Notes under the pieces: generated by a model
Seen by the model: the letters and a program-made list of their open reading frames with translations, nothing else
Database searches by the model: none
Told to the model about the DNA's origin: nothing
Assembly: GCF_025420585.1 (NCBI RefSeq)
Contig: NZ_JAOEGB010000019.1
Span: forward strand, 1-64,000
DNA length: 64,000 bases
Reading direction: 5' to 3'
DNA from: Planotetraspora sp. A-T 1434
GTDB taxonomy: Bacteria; Actinomycetota; Actinomycetes; Streptosporangiales; Streptosporangiaceae
Made by a program: the position numbers and the translations under genes
Part shown: positions 36,727 to 45,669 of the stretch, one piece after another
Position numbering within the stretch: position 1 is the stretch's first letter
How the letters are laid out: the number at the start of each line of letters is the position of its first letter

Positions 36727-38319
36727 TTACTCGTCCTGGAGGGCGCGGCGGTTTAGCTTGCCGGAGGCGGTCTCGGGGAGCTTGTCGACGAAGCGGATGT
36801 CACGGGGATACTTGTGCGGCGCGAGCCGCGCCCGGACGAAGCTCTGCAACTCCTCGGCGGACACGTCGTCGCGGGTCACCACGAACGCCCTCGGCAGGGT
36901 CAGCCCGTCGACCTCGTAGCCGACCACGGCGCACTCCACCACGGCCGGATGTCCGATGAGGCAGTTCTCGACCTCGGCGGGCGCCACCCACCGGCCGCCG
37001 ACCCGCAACAGGTCGTCCGCCCGGCCCTTGTAGTAGAAGAAGCCGTCCGCGTCCCGGCTGAACAGGTCGCCGGACCGCACGGTGTGCTCGGCGACGAAGG
37101 TCCGGGCCGACTTCTCCGGCGACTGCCAGTATTCCAGCGCCGCCGTCTCGCCGGTGATCTCCAGGAGGCCCACCTCGCCGTCGGGCACGGACGCGCCATG
37201 CTCGTCGACGACCCGGACGTGATATCCCGGCACCACCTGGCCGAGGCTCCCCAACCGGACCTGGCCCGGCCGGTTGCACACGTACCCGTGGAACATCTCG
37301 GACGAGCCGATGCCGTCGATCACCTCGACGCCGAAGGTGTCGAGCCACCGGCGGTGCAGCTCCAGCGGCAGGGCCTCGCCCGCCGAGATGCACACCCGGA
37401 TCGAGCTGAGGTCCTGCTCGGACGCCTTGGGGTGGGCGACCATGGCGCTCATCATGGTGGGCACGTTCACGAGGATCGTCGGCCGGTGCTTGGCGATCAG
37501 CTCGAAGATCTTGTCCGCTGTGCTCCGCTCGGGGAACACGATCCCGGCCGCGCCGACGCCGAAGGGGAACAGCGCCGTCATGTTGTTCGCGTAGCCGAAG
37601 AAGAGCTTGGGCACCGGCAGCACCACGTCGTCGGGACCGATGTCCAGCACACCGCGGGCGAACCACTCGAAGCTCAGCGCCGTGCTCCGGGCGGCGATGA
37701 CGCAGGCCTTGGGCGTGCCCGTGCTGCCCGTGGTGAACCGCCAGATGGCGACGTCGTCCGGGGTCGTGGCGGCGGGCTCCAGCTCGGCCGGCTGTGCGGC
37801 CGCCAGAGTCTCGAAGTGGTGCTCGCCCTCCCGCAGTTCGTCCGCGGGCACGCCCACCACCAGCAGGTTCGACACGCCCGCCGCGCGCAGCTTCTCGAGC
37901 GTCGCCGCGTCGGCCACGACGACGGCCGGGGCCGCGTAGTCGGCGTAGAACCGGTAGTCCTTCGGCTGGAGGTAGGTGTATGCCTCGGCCGTCACCGCGC
38001 CGATCTTGTGCACGCCGTACCAGGTGGCGACGAACTCGACGCCGTCGCCGAGCGCGAGCAGCACCCGGTCGCCCTGCCGTACGCCGAGATGGCGCAGCAC
38101 GTTACCGGCCCGGTTCGCCAGCGCCCGCAGCTCCGCGTAGGTCGTACGGCCCGCGGGGGTGATCAGGGCGGTACGGTCGCCCTCGTTGCGGTCGAGGAAG
38201 TGCGACGCGATGTTGAACTCTCGAGGCAGGTCTCCGTAGCGCAACAGGCCGGCGGAGTGCCGGTCACCCGGGTCTCCTTCGAGCAGCGTCGAGCGGGTCT
38301 CGGCCACATCGCCCCTCAT
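36727..38319 (-). CDS. Aryl-CoA ligase (benzoate-CoA ligase family), copy A
   Basis: 530 residues of the AMP-forming acyl-CoA synthetase family closest in style to benzoate-CoA ligases and antimycin AntF. FTTGSTGTPKACVIAAR lies near 195, GIGSSEMFHGY near 335 and DLLRVGGRWVAPAEVE near 435, and the C-terminal Lys motif is ETASGKLNRRAL. It should activate benzoate or anthranilate-type acids as CoA or carrier thioesters. ATG 38319 is chosen for its GAGGAGGGA site. It is divergent from the fused paaAB gene, with an operator box and a 17-bp triplicate between them. A paralogue lies at 53.0-54.6 kb. Confidence 0.9.
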   Translation of the reverse strand: MRGDVAETRSTLLEGDPGDRHSAGLLRYGDLPREFNIASHFLDRNEGDRTALITPAGRTTYAELRALANRAGNVLRHLGVRQGDRVLLALGDGVEFVATWYGVHKIGAVTAEAYTYLQPKDYRFYADYAAPAVVVADAATLEKLRAAGVSNLLVVGVPADELREGEHHFETLAAAQPAELEPAATTPDDVAIWRFTTGSTGTPKACVIAARSTALSFEWFARGVLDIGPDDVVLPVPKLFFGYANNMTALFPFGVGAAGIVFPERSTADKIFELIAKHRPTILVNVPTMMSAMVAHPKASEQDLSSIRVCISAGEALPLELHRRWLDTFGVEVIDGIGSSEMFHGYVCNRPGQVRLGSLGQVVPGYHVRVVDEHGASVPDGEVGLLEITGETAALEYWQSPEKSARTFVAEHTVRSGDLFSRDADGFFYYKGRADDLLRVGGRWVAPAEVENCLIGHPAVVECAVVGYEVDGLTLPRAFVVTRDDVSAEELQSFVRARLAPHKYPRDIRFVDKLPETASGKLNRRALQDE

Positions 38320-38463
38320 GGGTCCCTCCTCGAAACGGCGGCTCGAACGACCGGCCGGCGAACTCACCGCACCAGTCCCCCATCGTCCGACGGGATCAAT
38401 TCGGGGCGCTTCTTCTGAAATGCCGTTTTTCACCGCAGGGGCGGCGCGGCGGGACGGCACATC

Positions 38464-38479
38464 GCAATACGGGAGATGC
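38464..38479 (+). promoter_or_regulatory. 16-bp cluster operator box, copy 7
   Basis: GCAATACGGGAGATGC matches the consensus closely. It is placed almost midway between the divergent aryl-CoA ligase (145 bp) and fused paaAB (134 bp) starts, so it could control both. Confidence 0.78.
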
Positions 38480-38551
38480 GGGGCGCGAACCGCCCGGATG
38501 AAGCTGGTTCAGGCGTTCGGCGGAAGGAGACCGCCTCGGCGAGGCAAGCAC

Positions 38552-38602
38552 CGTGACCTGGAAATCTGCGTGACCTGGGAATCTGCGTGACCTGGGAATC
38601 TG
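38552..38602. repeat. Three 17-bp tandem repeats before paaAB
   Basis: CGTGACCTGGRAATCTG occurs three times head to tail (38552, 38569, 38586); the second and third are identical. The array ends about 10 bp before the paaAB start and overlaps the region expected to hold its ribosome-binding site and promoter. Confidence 0.92.
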
Positions 38603-38612
38603 GGGGAGCTTC

Positions 38613-40079
38613 GTGGGAGGTCGAAAGGTGGACGTCCGGGAGGGACCGTCGCCGCTGGGAACCGCGCAACTGCTCGCGGAGGTCGACGCCGCCGAGCGTG
38701 AGCTCACGGCACACGACCGGTCGTCGGGCGAGGGCGGCGCCGCCGAGCCGCCGGCCGGTGACGCCGGCGAGTCCGCGCCGGCCCGGTTCGAAGCGCTGAT
38801 CGCGGCCGACAAGCGGATCGAGCCGAGAGACTGGATGCCGGACGGCTACCGCAGGAGCCTCCTCCGGCAGATCGCCCAGCACGCGCACTCCGAGATCGTC
38901 GGCATGCAGCCGGAGACCAACTGGATCACCCGTGCTCCCACTCTCAAGCGCAAGGCGATCCTGATCGCGAAGGTGCAGGACGAGGCGGGCCACGGGCTCT
39001 ACCTCTACTCGACCGCGGAGACGCTCGGGGTCGACCGCGAGTCGTTGCTGGACGCGCTGCACGCCGGCCGCCAGAAATACCTGTCGTTCATCAACTATCC
39101 GACGCTGACGTGGGCCGACGTCGGGGCGCTCGCGTGGCTGACGGACGGCGCGGCCGTCGTCAACCAGGTCTCGCTCTGCCGCACGTCCTACGGCCCGTAC
39201 GCCCGCGCCCTCGTACGCATCTGCCGGGAGGAGTCCTTCCACCACCGGCAGGGCTTCGACCTGCTGTACGAGCTGTCGCGCGGGACGGCCGCCCAGCGGA
39301 AGATGCTGCAGGACGCGGTGGACCGGTGGTGGCAGCCCGCCCTGGCGATGTTCGGACCGCCGAACGACAGGTCCACCCACTCCGACCAGTCGCTGGCATG
39401 GCGGATCAAGCGGGCCACCAACGACGAGCTGCGGCAGCGATTCGTCGACATGTGCGTCCCCCAGGCGGAGGCCCTCGGAGTCGTCCTCCCGGATCCCGAG
39501 CTCCGGTGGAACGCCGACCGGGGGCACTACGACTTCACGCCGCCCGACTACGAGGAGCTCATGCGGGTCGTCGCGGGGAACGGCCCGTGCAACCGCCAGC
39601 GTCTCGCCCACCGGCGCCGCGCCCACGAGGAAGGCGCCTGGGTCCGCGAGGCCGCGACCGCCTACGCCGCCAAACACGGCCTCTCCCACCCGGGCGGCCC
39701 CCCGGCGTACGGCCCATCCGCGGATGAGGCGGATGAGGCGGTTCAGGTGGATGAGGCGGTTCAGGTGGATGAGGCGGTTCAGGTGGAGGGGAGCGCTTCG
39801 GCTGACTGGCCGCTGTGGGAGGTCTTCGTGCGCCCGCGCCGCGGGTTCAGCCACGCGCACGCGGGCAGCCTGCACGCGGCGGACGCCGCGATGGCGCTGC
39901 GGAACGCCCGCGACCTCTACACCCGCCGAAGCGAGGGCGTGTCCCTCTGGGTGGTCCCCGCCGCCACGATCACCGCCTCCAGCCCGGACGAGAAGGACGC
40001 CTTCTTCGACCCGGCGGCCGACAAGGTCTACCGGCATCCGTCCTTCTTCCAGCCGCCGGAGGGGGTCGAACACCTGTGA
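38613..40079 (+). CDS. Fused PaaA-PaaB: epoxidase catalytic subunit plus PaaB
   Basis: 488 residues. Residues about 45-365 are PaaA, the di-iron subunit of phenylacetyl-CoA 1,2-epoxidase, with metal-ligand motifs [13 protein letters not shown] near 120 and [15 protein letters not shown] near 205. Residues about 392-488 are a complete PaaB ([20 protein letters not shown], then [18 protein letters not shown]). They are normally separate proteins; here they are joined by a linker in which an 18-bp unit encoding DEAVQV is repeated three times (39732-39785). In antimycin, AntHIJKL homologues oxidise anthranilyl-thioester, and the tryptophan-to-anthranilate genes here support that role over phenylacetate catabolism. 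GTG 38628 is an alternative start. Confidence 0.9.
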   Translation: MGGRKVDVREGPSPLGTAQLLAEVDAAERELTAHDRSSGEGGAAEPPAGDAGESAPARFEALIAADKRIEPRDWMPDGYRRSLLRQIAQHAHSEIVGMQPETNWITRAPTLKRKAILIAKVQDEAGHGLYLYSTAETLGVDRESLLDALHAGRQKYLSFINYPTLTWADVGALAWLTDGAAVVNQVSLCRTSYGPYARALVRICREESFHHRQGFDLLYELSRGTAAQRKMLQDAVDRWWQPALAMFGPPNDRSTHSDQSLAWRIKRATNDELRQRFVDMCVPQAEALGVVLPDPELRWNADRGHYDFTPPDYEELMRVVAGNGPCNRQRLAHRRRAHEEGAWVREAATAYAAKHGLSHPGGPPAYGPSADEADEAVQVDEAVQVDEAVQVEGSASADWPLWEVFVRPRRGFSHAHAGSLHAADAAMALRNARDLYTRRSEGVSLWVVPAATITASSPDEKDAFFDPAADKVYRHPSFFQPPEGVEHL

Positions 40080-40858
40080 GCAGCTCCGATCTGTACGGGT
40101 ATGTGCTGGGGCTCGGGGACGACGCGCTCATCGCGGCGCAGCGCATGGCGGAGTGGGTCACGCGGGCGCCGCAGATCGAGGAGGACGCGGCCCTGGCCAA
40201 CATCGCGCTGGACCTGCTCGGCCAGGCCAGGGCGCTGCTCTCCTACGCCGGGGAGCTGGAGGGCCTCGGCCGGAGCGAGGACGACCTGGCCTATCTCCGC
40301 GACGAGCACGAGTTCCGCAATGTCCAGCTCGTCGAGCTGCCCAACGGCGACTTCGCGACGACCATCGCCAAGATGCTGTTCTTCGCCGCCTACCAGCACC
40401 TTCTCTACACGGGACTGTCCGCCGCCGACGATCCGGCGCTCGCGGGGATCGCGGGGATCGCGGCCAAGGCCGCCAAGGAGACGGCCTACCACGTCGATCA
40501 CGCCGTCACGTGGACGCTCCGGCTCGGCGACGGCACCGACGAGTCGCACCGCCGGATGCAGGCCGGAGTGGACGAGGTGTGGCCCTTCACGCACGAGCTG
40601 TTCGAGCCGCCCCCGGCCAGAACCGGGCACATCAAGACCACCGGGGACATCGAGACCACCGGGGACATCGAGCCGGGCGCCCTGCGCGGGCAATGGCTGC
40701 GCCTCGTCGAGCGCGTGCTGCGCGACGCGACACTGCGCCGCCCCGAGGACGGCTGGAGGCCGGCGGGCGGCCGCCGGGGCGTCCACACCGAAGCGTTCGG
40801 CTACCTCGTCGGCGAGATGCAGTCGCTGCATCGGGCACACCCCGGAGCCCGCTGGTGA
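40076..40858 (+). CDS. PaaC-like epoxidase structural subunit
   Basis: 260 residues matching PaaC, the structural partner of Paa[23 protein letters not shown] at the N-terminus (first 20 diagnostic), [15 protein letters not shown] near 40 and [20 protein letters not shown] near 130. GTG 40076 overlaps the paaAB stop (GTGA), keeping subunit synthesis coupled. An in-frame 18-bp duplication at 40635-40670 adds the short repeat TTGDIE. It needs PaaA for activity, as it lacks the full set of di-iron ligands. Confidence 0.9.
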   Translation: MSSSDLYGYVLGLGDDALIAAQRMAEWVTRAPQIEEDAALANIALDLLGQARALLSYAGELEGLGRSEDDLAYLRDEHEFRNVQLVELPNGDFATTIAKMLFFAAYQHLLYTGLSAADDPALAGIAGIAAKAAKETAYHVDHAVTWTLRLGDGTDESHRRMQAGVDEVWPFTHELFEPPPARTGHIKTTGDIETTGDIEPGALRGQWLRLVERVLRDATLRRPEDGWRPAGGRRGVHTEAFGYLVGEMQSLHRAHPGARW

Positions 40859-41442
40859 GCGAGAGCGCGCGGGCCGCCGCGTTACGCGATCCTGAGCTCC
40901 GCGTGCCGTTCGCCGAGGCACTCGACCTCGTGCGGGCGGCCGTCGCCGCCGTACGCGATCCGGAGCTCCGGGTGCTGTCCATCGAGGAGCTCGGCATCCT
41001 CCGGGACGTACGGCTCGGCCCCGGCGGCCGGGCGGTCGTCACGATCACTCCCACCTATCTCGGCTGCCCGGCCCTCGACGTGATCCGGGCCGACATCGCC
41101 TCGGCGGCACGGGAGGCGGGCGCCGCCGAGGTGGAGATCGTCACCTCGCTGTCGCCGCCGTGGACGACGGACTGGCTGACCGACACGGCGAAGGCCAAGC
41201 TGTCGGCCGCGGGCATAGCGCCGCCCGGGTCTCCGCCGGGCGTGCGGGTGCTGCCGCTGGTCGGGGTGCCAGTGGTCGGGGTGCCGGTGGTCGAGCTGCC
41301 GGTGGTCGGGCTGCCGGTGCGCTGCCCGCGCTGCGGGTCCTCCGACACGGCGGAGATCGCCCGCGCCGGTTCCACGGCGTGCAAGGCGCTGCGGGCGTGC
41401 CGCGCCTGCCGTGAACCGTTCGAGCACCTGAAGGACCACTGA
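40855..41442 (+). CDS. PaaD-like iron-sulfur assembly/maturation protein
   Basis: 195 residues. An MIP18/DUF59-type domain occupies about 30-115 (VRDPELRVLSIEELGILRDV; TITPTYLGCPALDVI). The C-terminal cysteine cluster CPRCGSSDTAEI followed by CRACREPFEHLK is typical of PaaD. Between them lies an unusual four-fold 15-bp repeat (41257-41316) encoding near-copies of VVGVP. PaaD is needed for maturation of the epoxidase complex. GTG 40855 overlaps the paaC stop. Confidence 0.9.
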   Translation: MSESARAAALRDPELRVPFAEALDLVRAAVAAVRDPELRVLSIEELGILRDVRLGPGGRAVVTITPTYLGCPALDVIRADIASAAREAGAAEVEIVTSLSPPWTTDWLTDTAKAKLSAAGIAPPGSPPGVRVLPLVGVPVVGVPVVELPVVGLPVRCPRCGSSDTAEIARAGSTACKALRACRACREPFEHLKDH

Positions 41443-42578
41443 TGTCCACCGTCACGGCCGGCAGCCGGGCCCCTTCGCGGCTGCGGTTCCATCCGGTGAC
41501 CGTCGCCGCCGTCGAACCCGCTTCGGCGGACGGCAGCGCGGTGGTGGTGACCTGCCGCGTTCCCGGCGAGACACGCGAGGAGCTCGCCTTCACCCCCGGC
41601 CAGCACGTCACCGCGCGGGCGACCATCGGCGGAGCCGAGGTCCGCCGTTCCTACTCGCTGTGCTCGACTCCGGAGGAGCTGGAACGGCATGGCGTGCTGA
41701 GGGTCGGCATTCGCACGGTGCCGGGCGGCGTCTTCTCGTCCTACGCCAACGGAACGCTCTCCGCCGGAGACCCGCTCGACCTGCTGCCCCCCGTCGGCAG
41801 CTTCGGCACCGCCTTCGATCCCGCGCGGCGGCGACGCTACGGGGCGATCGTCGGCGGCTCGGGCATCACTCCCGTCCTGTCCCTCATGACCGCCGGGCTG
41901 GCCACCGAGCCGCACAGCACGTTCACCGTCCTGTACGGCAATCGCGACGCGGACTCGATGATGTTCGCCGAGGAGCTGGCCGACCTGAAGAACCGCCATC
42001 CCGACCGGCTTCAGCTCGTGCACGCGTTCTCCCGGGAGGAGCCGCGGCTCGGTCTGGCCGGGGGCCGCCTCGACCCGGCTACGCTCTCGGATCTCTTCAC
42101 GCGGATCCTCGAACCGGCGGCCGTACAGGAATGGTTCCTCTGCGGCCCGGCGGGGCTCGTGCGCGACGCGCGGCGGACCCTGTCCGAGCACGGCGTGGAC
42201 GGCGTGGGCGGTTCAGCCGTACATGTCGAGCTGTTTCATCCCGACGACGGGCGGGCTCCCGGCACGCGGCCCGCCGCCGGTCCGCCGCGTGACGCTCAGG
42301 CGAGGGAGCTGAAGATCCTTCTCGGCGGACGCGTGACGACCGTGCGCACGCGGGACGACCGCCCCATCCTCGACGCGGCTCTGGAGGCCCGGCCTGAGCT
42401 GCCGTACTCGTGCAGAAGCGGTGTCTGCGCGACCTGCCGTGCCCGTGTCGTGGCCGGCGAGGTCAGCATGTCCCGCAACTGGGCGCTGACCGAGGACGAG
42501 CTGGCCGCCGGCTACGTCCTCACGTGCCAGTCCGTCCCCGTCACCGGCCAGGTGACCGTCGACTTCGACGTCCTGTGA
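41442..42578 (+). CDS. PaaE-like reductase (FAD/NAD(P)H and [2Fe-2S])
   Basis: 378 residues. The flavin-binding motif RRSYSLCS lies near 68, the NAD(P)-binding GGSGITPVLSL near 140, and a C-terminal plant-type [2Fe-2S] domain has YSCRSGVCATCRARV near 325 with the fourth Cys in LTCQSVP. It passes electrons from NADPH to the PaaA di-iron centre. ATG 41442 shares a base with the paaD stop (TGATG), completing a fully overlapped paaABCDE operon. Confidence 0.93.
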   Translation: MSTVTAGSRAPSRLRFHPVTVAAVEPASADGSAVVVTCRVPGETREELAFTPGQHVTARATIGGAEVRRSYSLCSTPEELERHGVLRVGIRTVPGGVFSSYANGTLSAGDPLDLLPPVGSFGTAFDPARRRRYGAIVGGSGITPVLSLMTAGLATEPHSTFTVLYGNRDADSMMFAEELADLKNRHPDRLQLVHAFSREEPRLGLAGGRLDPATLSDLFTRILEPAAVQEWFLCGPAGLVRDARRTLSEHGVDGVGGSAVHVELFHPDDGRAPGTRPAAGPPRDAQARELKILLGGRVTTVRTRDDRPILDAALEARPELPYSCRSGVCATCRARVVAGEVSMSRNWALTEDELAAGYVLTCQSVPVTGQVTVDFDVL

Positions 42579-42614
42579 GCCGTCTCAAATGTTGCTGAAT
42601 GTCAGGAGTGCCCC

Positions 42615-44801
42615 ATGAGAACCGCGCATCGGACCTGTCCCATCTGTGACGCCGTCTGCGGACTGCGACTCGAGCTCGACGACACGGGCCACGTCACGTC
42701 GGTCAAGGGCGACCCCGACGATCCCTTCTCCGAGGGGTACGTCTGCCCGAAGGGCGCCAGTCTCGGCCGTCTCGACGAGGACCCCGACCGCCTGCGCGTC
42801 CCGATGATCCGTAAGAACGGCGAGTGGTTCGAGGCCACCTGGGACGAGGCGTTCCAGGCGGTCGAGCAGGGTCTCAGCGGGGTGATCGAGCGATACGGCC
42901 GCGAGTCGCTGGCGGTCTATTTCGGTAATCCGACTTTCCACACGATGGCCGGATTCATGTACCGGATGCCGCTGACGCAGTCGCTCGGCACCCGCAACGT
43001 GTTCTCCGCCAGCACGATCGACCAGATCCCCAAGCAGGTGGCCTGCGGCTATCTGCTGGGCGACCCGTTCGCCATCCCGGTGCCCGACCTGGACCGCACG
43101 GACTACCTGCTCGTCATCGGCGCGAACCCGGTCGAGTCCCACGGCTCGCTGTGCGCCGCCCCCGACTTCCCCGGCCGGCTCAAGGCGCTGCGCAGGCGTG
43201 GCGGCAAGCTGGTCGTGGTCGACCCGCGCCGCACCCGCACCGCCGCGGTCGCCGACGAGCACCTGTTCGTACGGCCCGGCACCGACCCCTACCTGCTGCT
43301 CGCCATCGTCCACACGCTCCTCGCCGAGGACCTCGCCACACCCGGCATCGCAGTGAACGGGCTCGACGAGCTGCGGCGGCTGGCGGCCGGCTTCACCCCG
43401 GAGGCCGTGGCGCCGGTCTGCGGCGTACCGGCCGAGGACATCGTGCGACTGGCCCGCGAGCTGGCCGCGGCTCCCACTGCCGCCGTGTACTCCCGCATCG
43501 GCACCTGCACCGCCGAGTTCGGCACGGTCTCGCAGTGGCTCGTCGACGTGGTCAACATCCTGACGGGCAACTTCGACCGGCCGGGCGGGGTCATGTTCCC
43601 CAGGCCCGCCATCGTCGAGATCTTCCGCACCGGCCAGCCGTACGCGTCGGGGCAGTGGCACAGCCGCGCCCGGGGGCTGCCGGAGGTGATGGGCGAGCTG
43701 CCGGTGTCCACGCTCGCCGACGAGATCGAGACACCGGGCGAGGGCCAGGTCAGGGCGCTGGTGACGGTCGGCGGCAACCTGGTGCTGTCGGCCCCGAACG
43801 GGCCCCGGCTCGACCGGGCCTTCGCCGACCTCGACTTCATGGTCTGCGTGGACCCGTACCTGAACGAGACGACCAAGCACGCCGACGTCATCCTGCCGCC
43901 GCCGCGCATGCTGCAGTCGCCGCACTACGACTTCCTGCTGCTGATCGTGTCGGTGCGCAACTACGCGAGGTTCTCACCGGCCGTCCTTCCGCTGGAGCCG
44001 GGGCAGCTGTCGGAGGCCCAGATCCTCGCGCGGCTGACTCTGATCGCCTCGGGTCAGGAGGCCGACGCCGACCCGGCCATGCTCGACGAGATGATCGTCG
44101 GCCAGGTGCTCGGCATGGCCGCCACGACCCCCGGCTCGCCGTTCGAGGGCCGGGACGTGGCGGAGCTGCGCGCCGAGCTGGACGGCGACAGCGGCCCCGA
44201 GCTGATGCTGGACGCCATGCTGAAGCTCGGCCCCTACGGGCTGTCGCTGGCCGACCTGCGGGCCAAGCCCCACGGCGTCGACCTGGGCCCGCTGCGGCCG
44301 CGCCTGGCCGAGCTGCTGTGCACGCCCTCGGGCCGTGTGGAGCTGGCCCCGCCCCAGCTCGCCGAGGAGGTCGTACGGCTTGGCGAGCGGCTGGCCACGC
44401 CGCCGGCGGACGTGGTGCTGATCGGGCGGCGCCAGCTGCGCTCCAACAACAGCTGGCTGCACAACGTCCCGACGCTGGTCGGCGGGAGCAACCAGTGCAC
44501 GCTCCAGATCAACCCGCTGGACGTGACGAGGCTCGGCCTCGGCGACCGGGCGGTGGTGCGCTCCGCCGTCGGCGAGCTGGTCGTCCCCCTGGAGCCCACT
44601 GAGACGATCATGCCGGGAGTGGTGAGCCTGCCGCACGGATGGGGACATGTCGCGACAGGCCAGCAGGTCGCCGCCCGGCACGCCGGGGCCAACGCGAACA
44701 CCCTGACGGACGAGTCCGTCATCGACGTCCTTTCGGGAAACGCGGTTTTCAACGGTGTTCCCGTAACGCTCAGCCCGCCCGCCCCCGACGCGCTGTCCTG
44801 A
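42615..44801 (+). CDS. Molybdopterin-dependent oxidoreductase
   Basis: 728 residues of the DMSO-reductase/formate-dehydrogenase superfamily. The N-terminal [4Fe-4S] cysteines are in CPICDAVCGL (9-18) and GYVCPKG near 40. FGNPTFHTMAGFMYR, IGANPVESHGSL and VNILTGNFDRPGGVM mark the molybdenum domains, and the C-terminal cap has SNNSWLHNVPTLVGG. It is 36 bp after paaE with a good AGGAG site, so it is probably co-transcribed. The substrate is unknown; catabolic formate dehydrogenases normally have Cys/SeCys at the metal, which I cannot place here. The last 32 bp overlap the convergent esterase gene. Confidence 0.88.
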   Translation: MRTAHRTCPICDAVCGLRLELDDTGHVTSVKGDPDDPFSEGYVCPKGASLGRLDEDPDRLRVPMIRKNGEWFEATWDEAFQAVEQGLSGVIERYGRESLAVYFGNPTFHTMAGFMYRMPLTQSLGTRNVFSASTIDQIPKQVACGYLLGDPFAIPVPDLDRTDYLLVIGANPVESHGSLCAAPDFPGRLKALRRRGGKLVVVDPRRTRTAAVADEHLFVRPGTDPYLLLAIVHTLLAEDLATPGIAVNGLDELRRLAAGFTPEAVAPVCGVPAEDIVRLARELAAAPTAAVYSRIGTCTAEFGTVSQWLVDVVNILTGNFDRPGGVMFPRPAIVEIFRTGQPYASGQWHSRARGLPEVMGELPVSTLADEIETPGEGQVRALVTVGGNLVLSAPNGPRLDRAFADLDFMVCVDPYLNETTKHADVILPPPRMLQSPHYDFLLLIVSVRNYARFSPAVLPLEPGQLSEAQILARLTLIASGQEADADPAMLDEMIVGQVLGMAATTPGSPFEGRDVAELRAELDGDSGPELMLDAMLKLGPYGLSLADLRAKPHGVDLGPLRPRLAELLCTPSGRVELAPPQLAEEVVRLGERLATPPADVVLIGRRQLRSNNSWLHNVPTLVGGSNQCTLQINPLDVTRLGLGDRAVVRSAVGELVVPLEPTETIMPGVVSLPHGWGHVATGQQVAARHAGANANTLTDESVIDVLSGNAVFNGVPVTLSPPAPDALS

Positions 44802-45567
44802 CCCGCAGGCCCGGCGCCGCACCGTGTTCGCCACACCGGCTCTCGGCGGGCTGGGCCGCGATGCGCGCGAGGAGCCTGGCGAGCTGGCCCGGGGCGGAGA
44901 TCATGGGCCAGTGCCCCGTCTCCAGGGTGTGGAAGTCCCAGGTCGGCGCGGCCCGCATGGCCGACACGTCGGCGGAGACCCGGCCGGCGAAGTGCTCCAT
45001 CGAGCACACGACGTAGGTGGCCCGCTGCCGCGTCAACGGGTGCTTCAGGACGGCGGGCTCCGCGATGGTCCGCCCGGGGTGGCCGACGAACCGCCTGGCG
45101 AGCCACCGGGCCTGCTGGGGGGAGAGTCCCTGGCCGTCGGCCACCACGGACGCGTCGGGGGCGGGCCAGCGGCCCTTGTTGTCGGCGATCAGCCGCAGCT
45201 CCTCGTCGCGCTGGCGCTCGGGGAAGGCGTGCAGCATCGACTTGCCGTGGTGCGGCAGGAACCCCTCGACGAACACCGTGTGCGCCACCCGATCGGATGC
45301 CCGGTCGGAGACCTGGCCCGCCACGATGCCCGAGTAGCTGTGCCCCACGACCACGACGTCACGCAGGTCCCTGCCCTCCAGAACCTGCAGGACGTCGTCG
45401 ATATGGGTCTGCAGGCCGACGTCCGACACGTCCGCGTCGGGGGTGGCCAGGCCCGACAGCGTGATCGGCCAGGCGGGATGCCCGTGCCTGCGCAGGCGAC
45501 GGGCCACGGGCTCCCAGACCCAGGCCCCCATCCAGGGGCCCGGGATCAGGACGAAGCCTCTCTTCAT
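44770..45567 (-). CDS. Alpha/beta-hydrolase esterase (EstC/MES-like)
   Basis: 265 residues. FVLIPGPWMGAWVWEPVA at the N-terminus and the nucleophile elbow VVVGHSYSGIVAG near 90 match methyl-esterase-like hydrolases. The catalytic His is probably in LETGHWPMISAP near 230. The C-terminal about 25 residues are Arg/Gly-rich and overlap the 3' end of the molybdopterin gene on the other strand by 32 bp. GTG 45579 is an alternative start four codons earlier. A role in hydrolysing an ester or thioester intermediate is possible. Confidence 0.85.
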   Translation of the reverse strand: MKRGFVLIPGPWMGAWVWEPVARRLRRHGHPAWPITLSGLATPDADVSDVGLQTHIDDVLQVLEGRDLRDVVVVGHSYSGIVAGQVSDRASDRVAHTVFVEGFLPHHGKSMLHAFPERQRDEELRLIADNKGRWPAPDASVVADGQGLSPQQARWLARRFVGHPGRTIAEPAVLKHPLTRQRATYVVCSMEHFAGRVSADVSAMRAAPTWDFHTLETGHWPMISAPGQLARLLARIAAQPAESRCGEHGAAPGLRVRTARRGRAG

Positions 45568-45669
45568 GAGACTCAGCACCCCCTTGCGGCTACCCGGCCG
45601 ATCGGGTCATCCACCGTTATTCATCAACCTCGCACTCGGCAACCTCGCACTCGGCGTCGTCAACAATCC

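Noticed and set aside
38613-42578. Phenylacetate degradation operon
   Set aside because: Only the epoxidase genes are present; ring-opening and beta-oxidation genes of the catabolic pathway are missing and the neighbours point to anthranilate.
44694-44834. The convergent overlap of the molybdoenzyme and esterase genes as a mis-called end
   Set aside because: Both frames run intact to natural stops and the overlap is only 32 bp, so it appears real.
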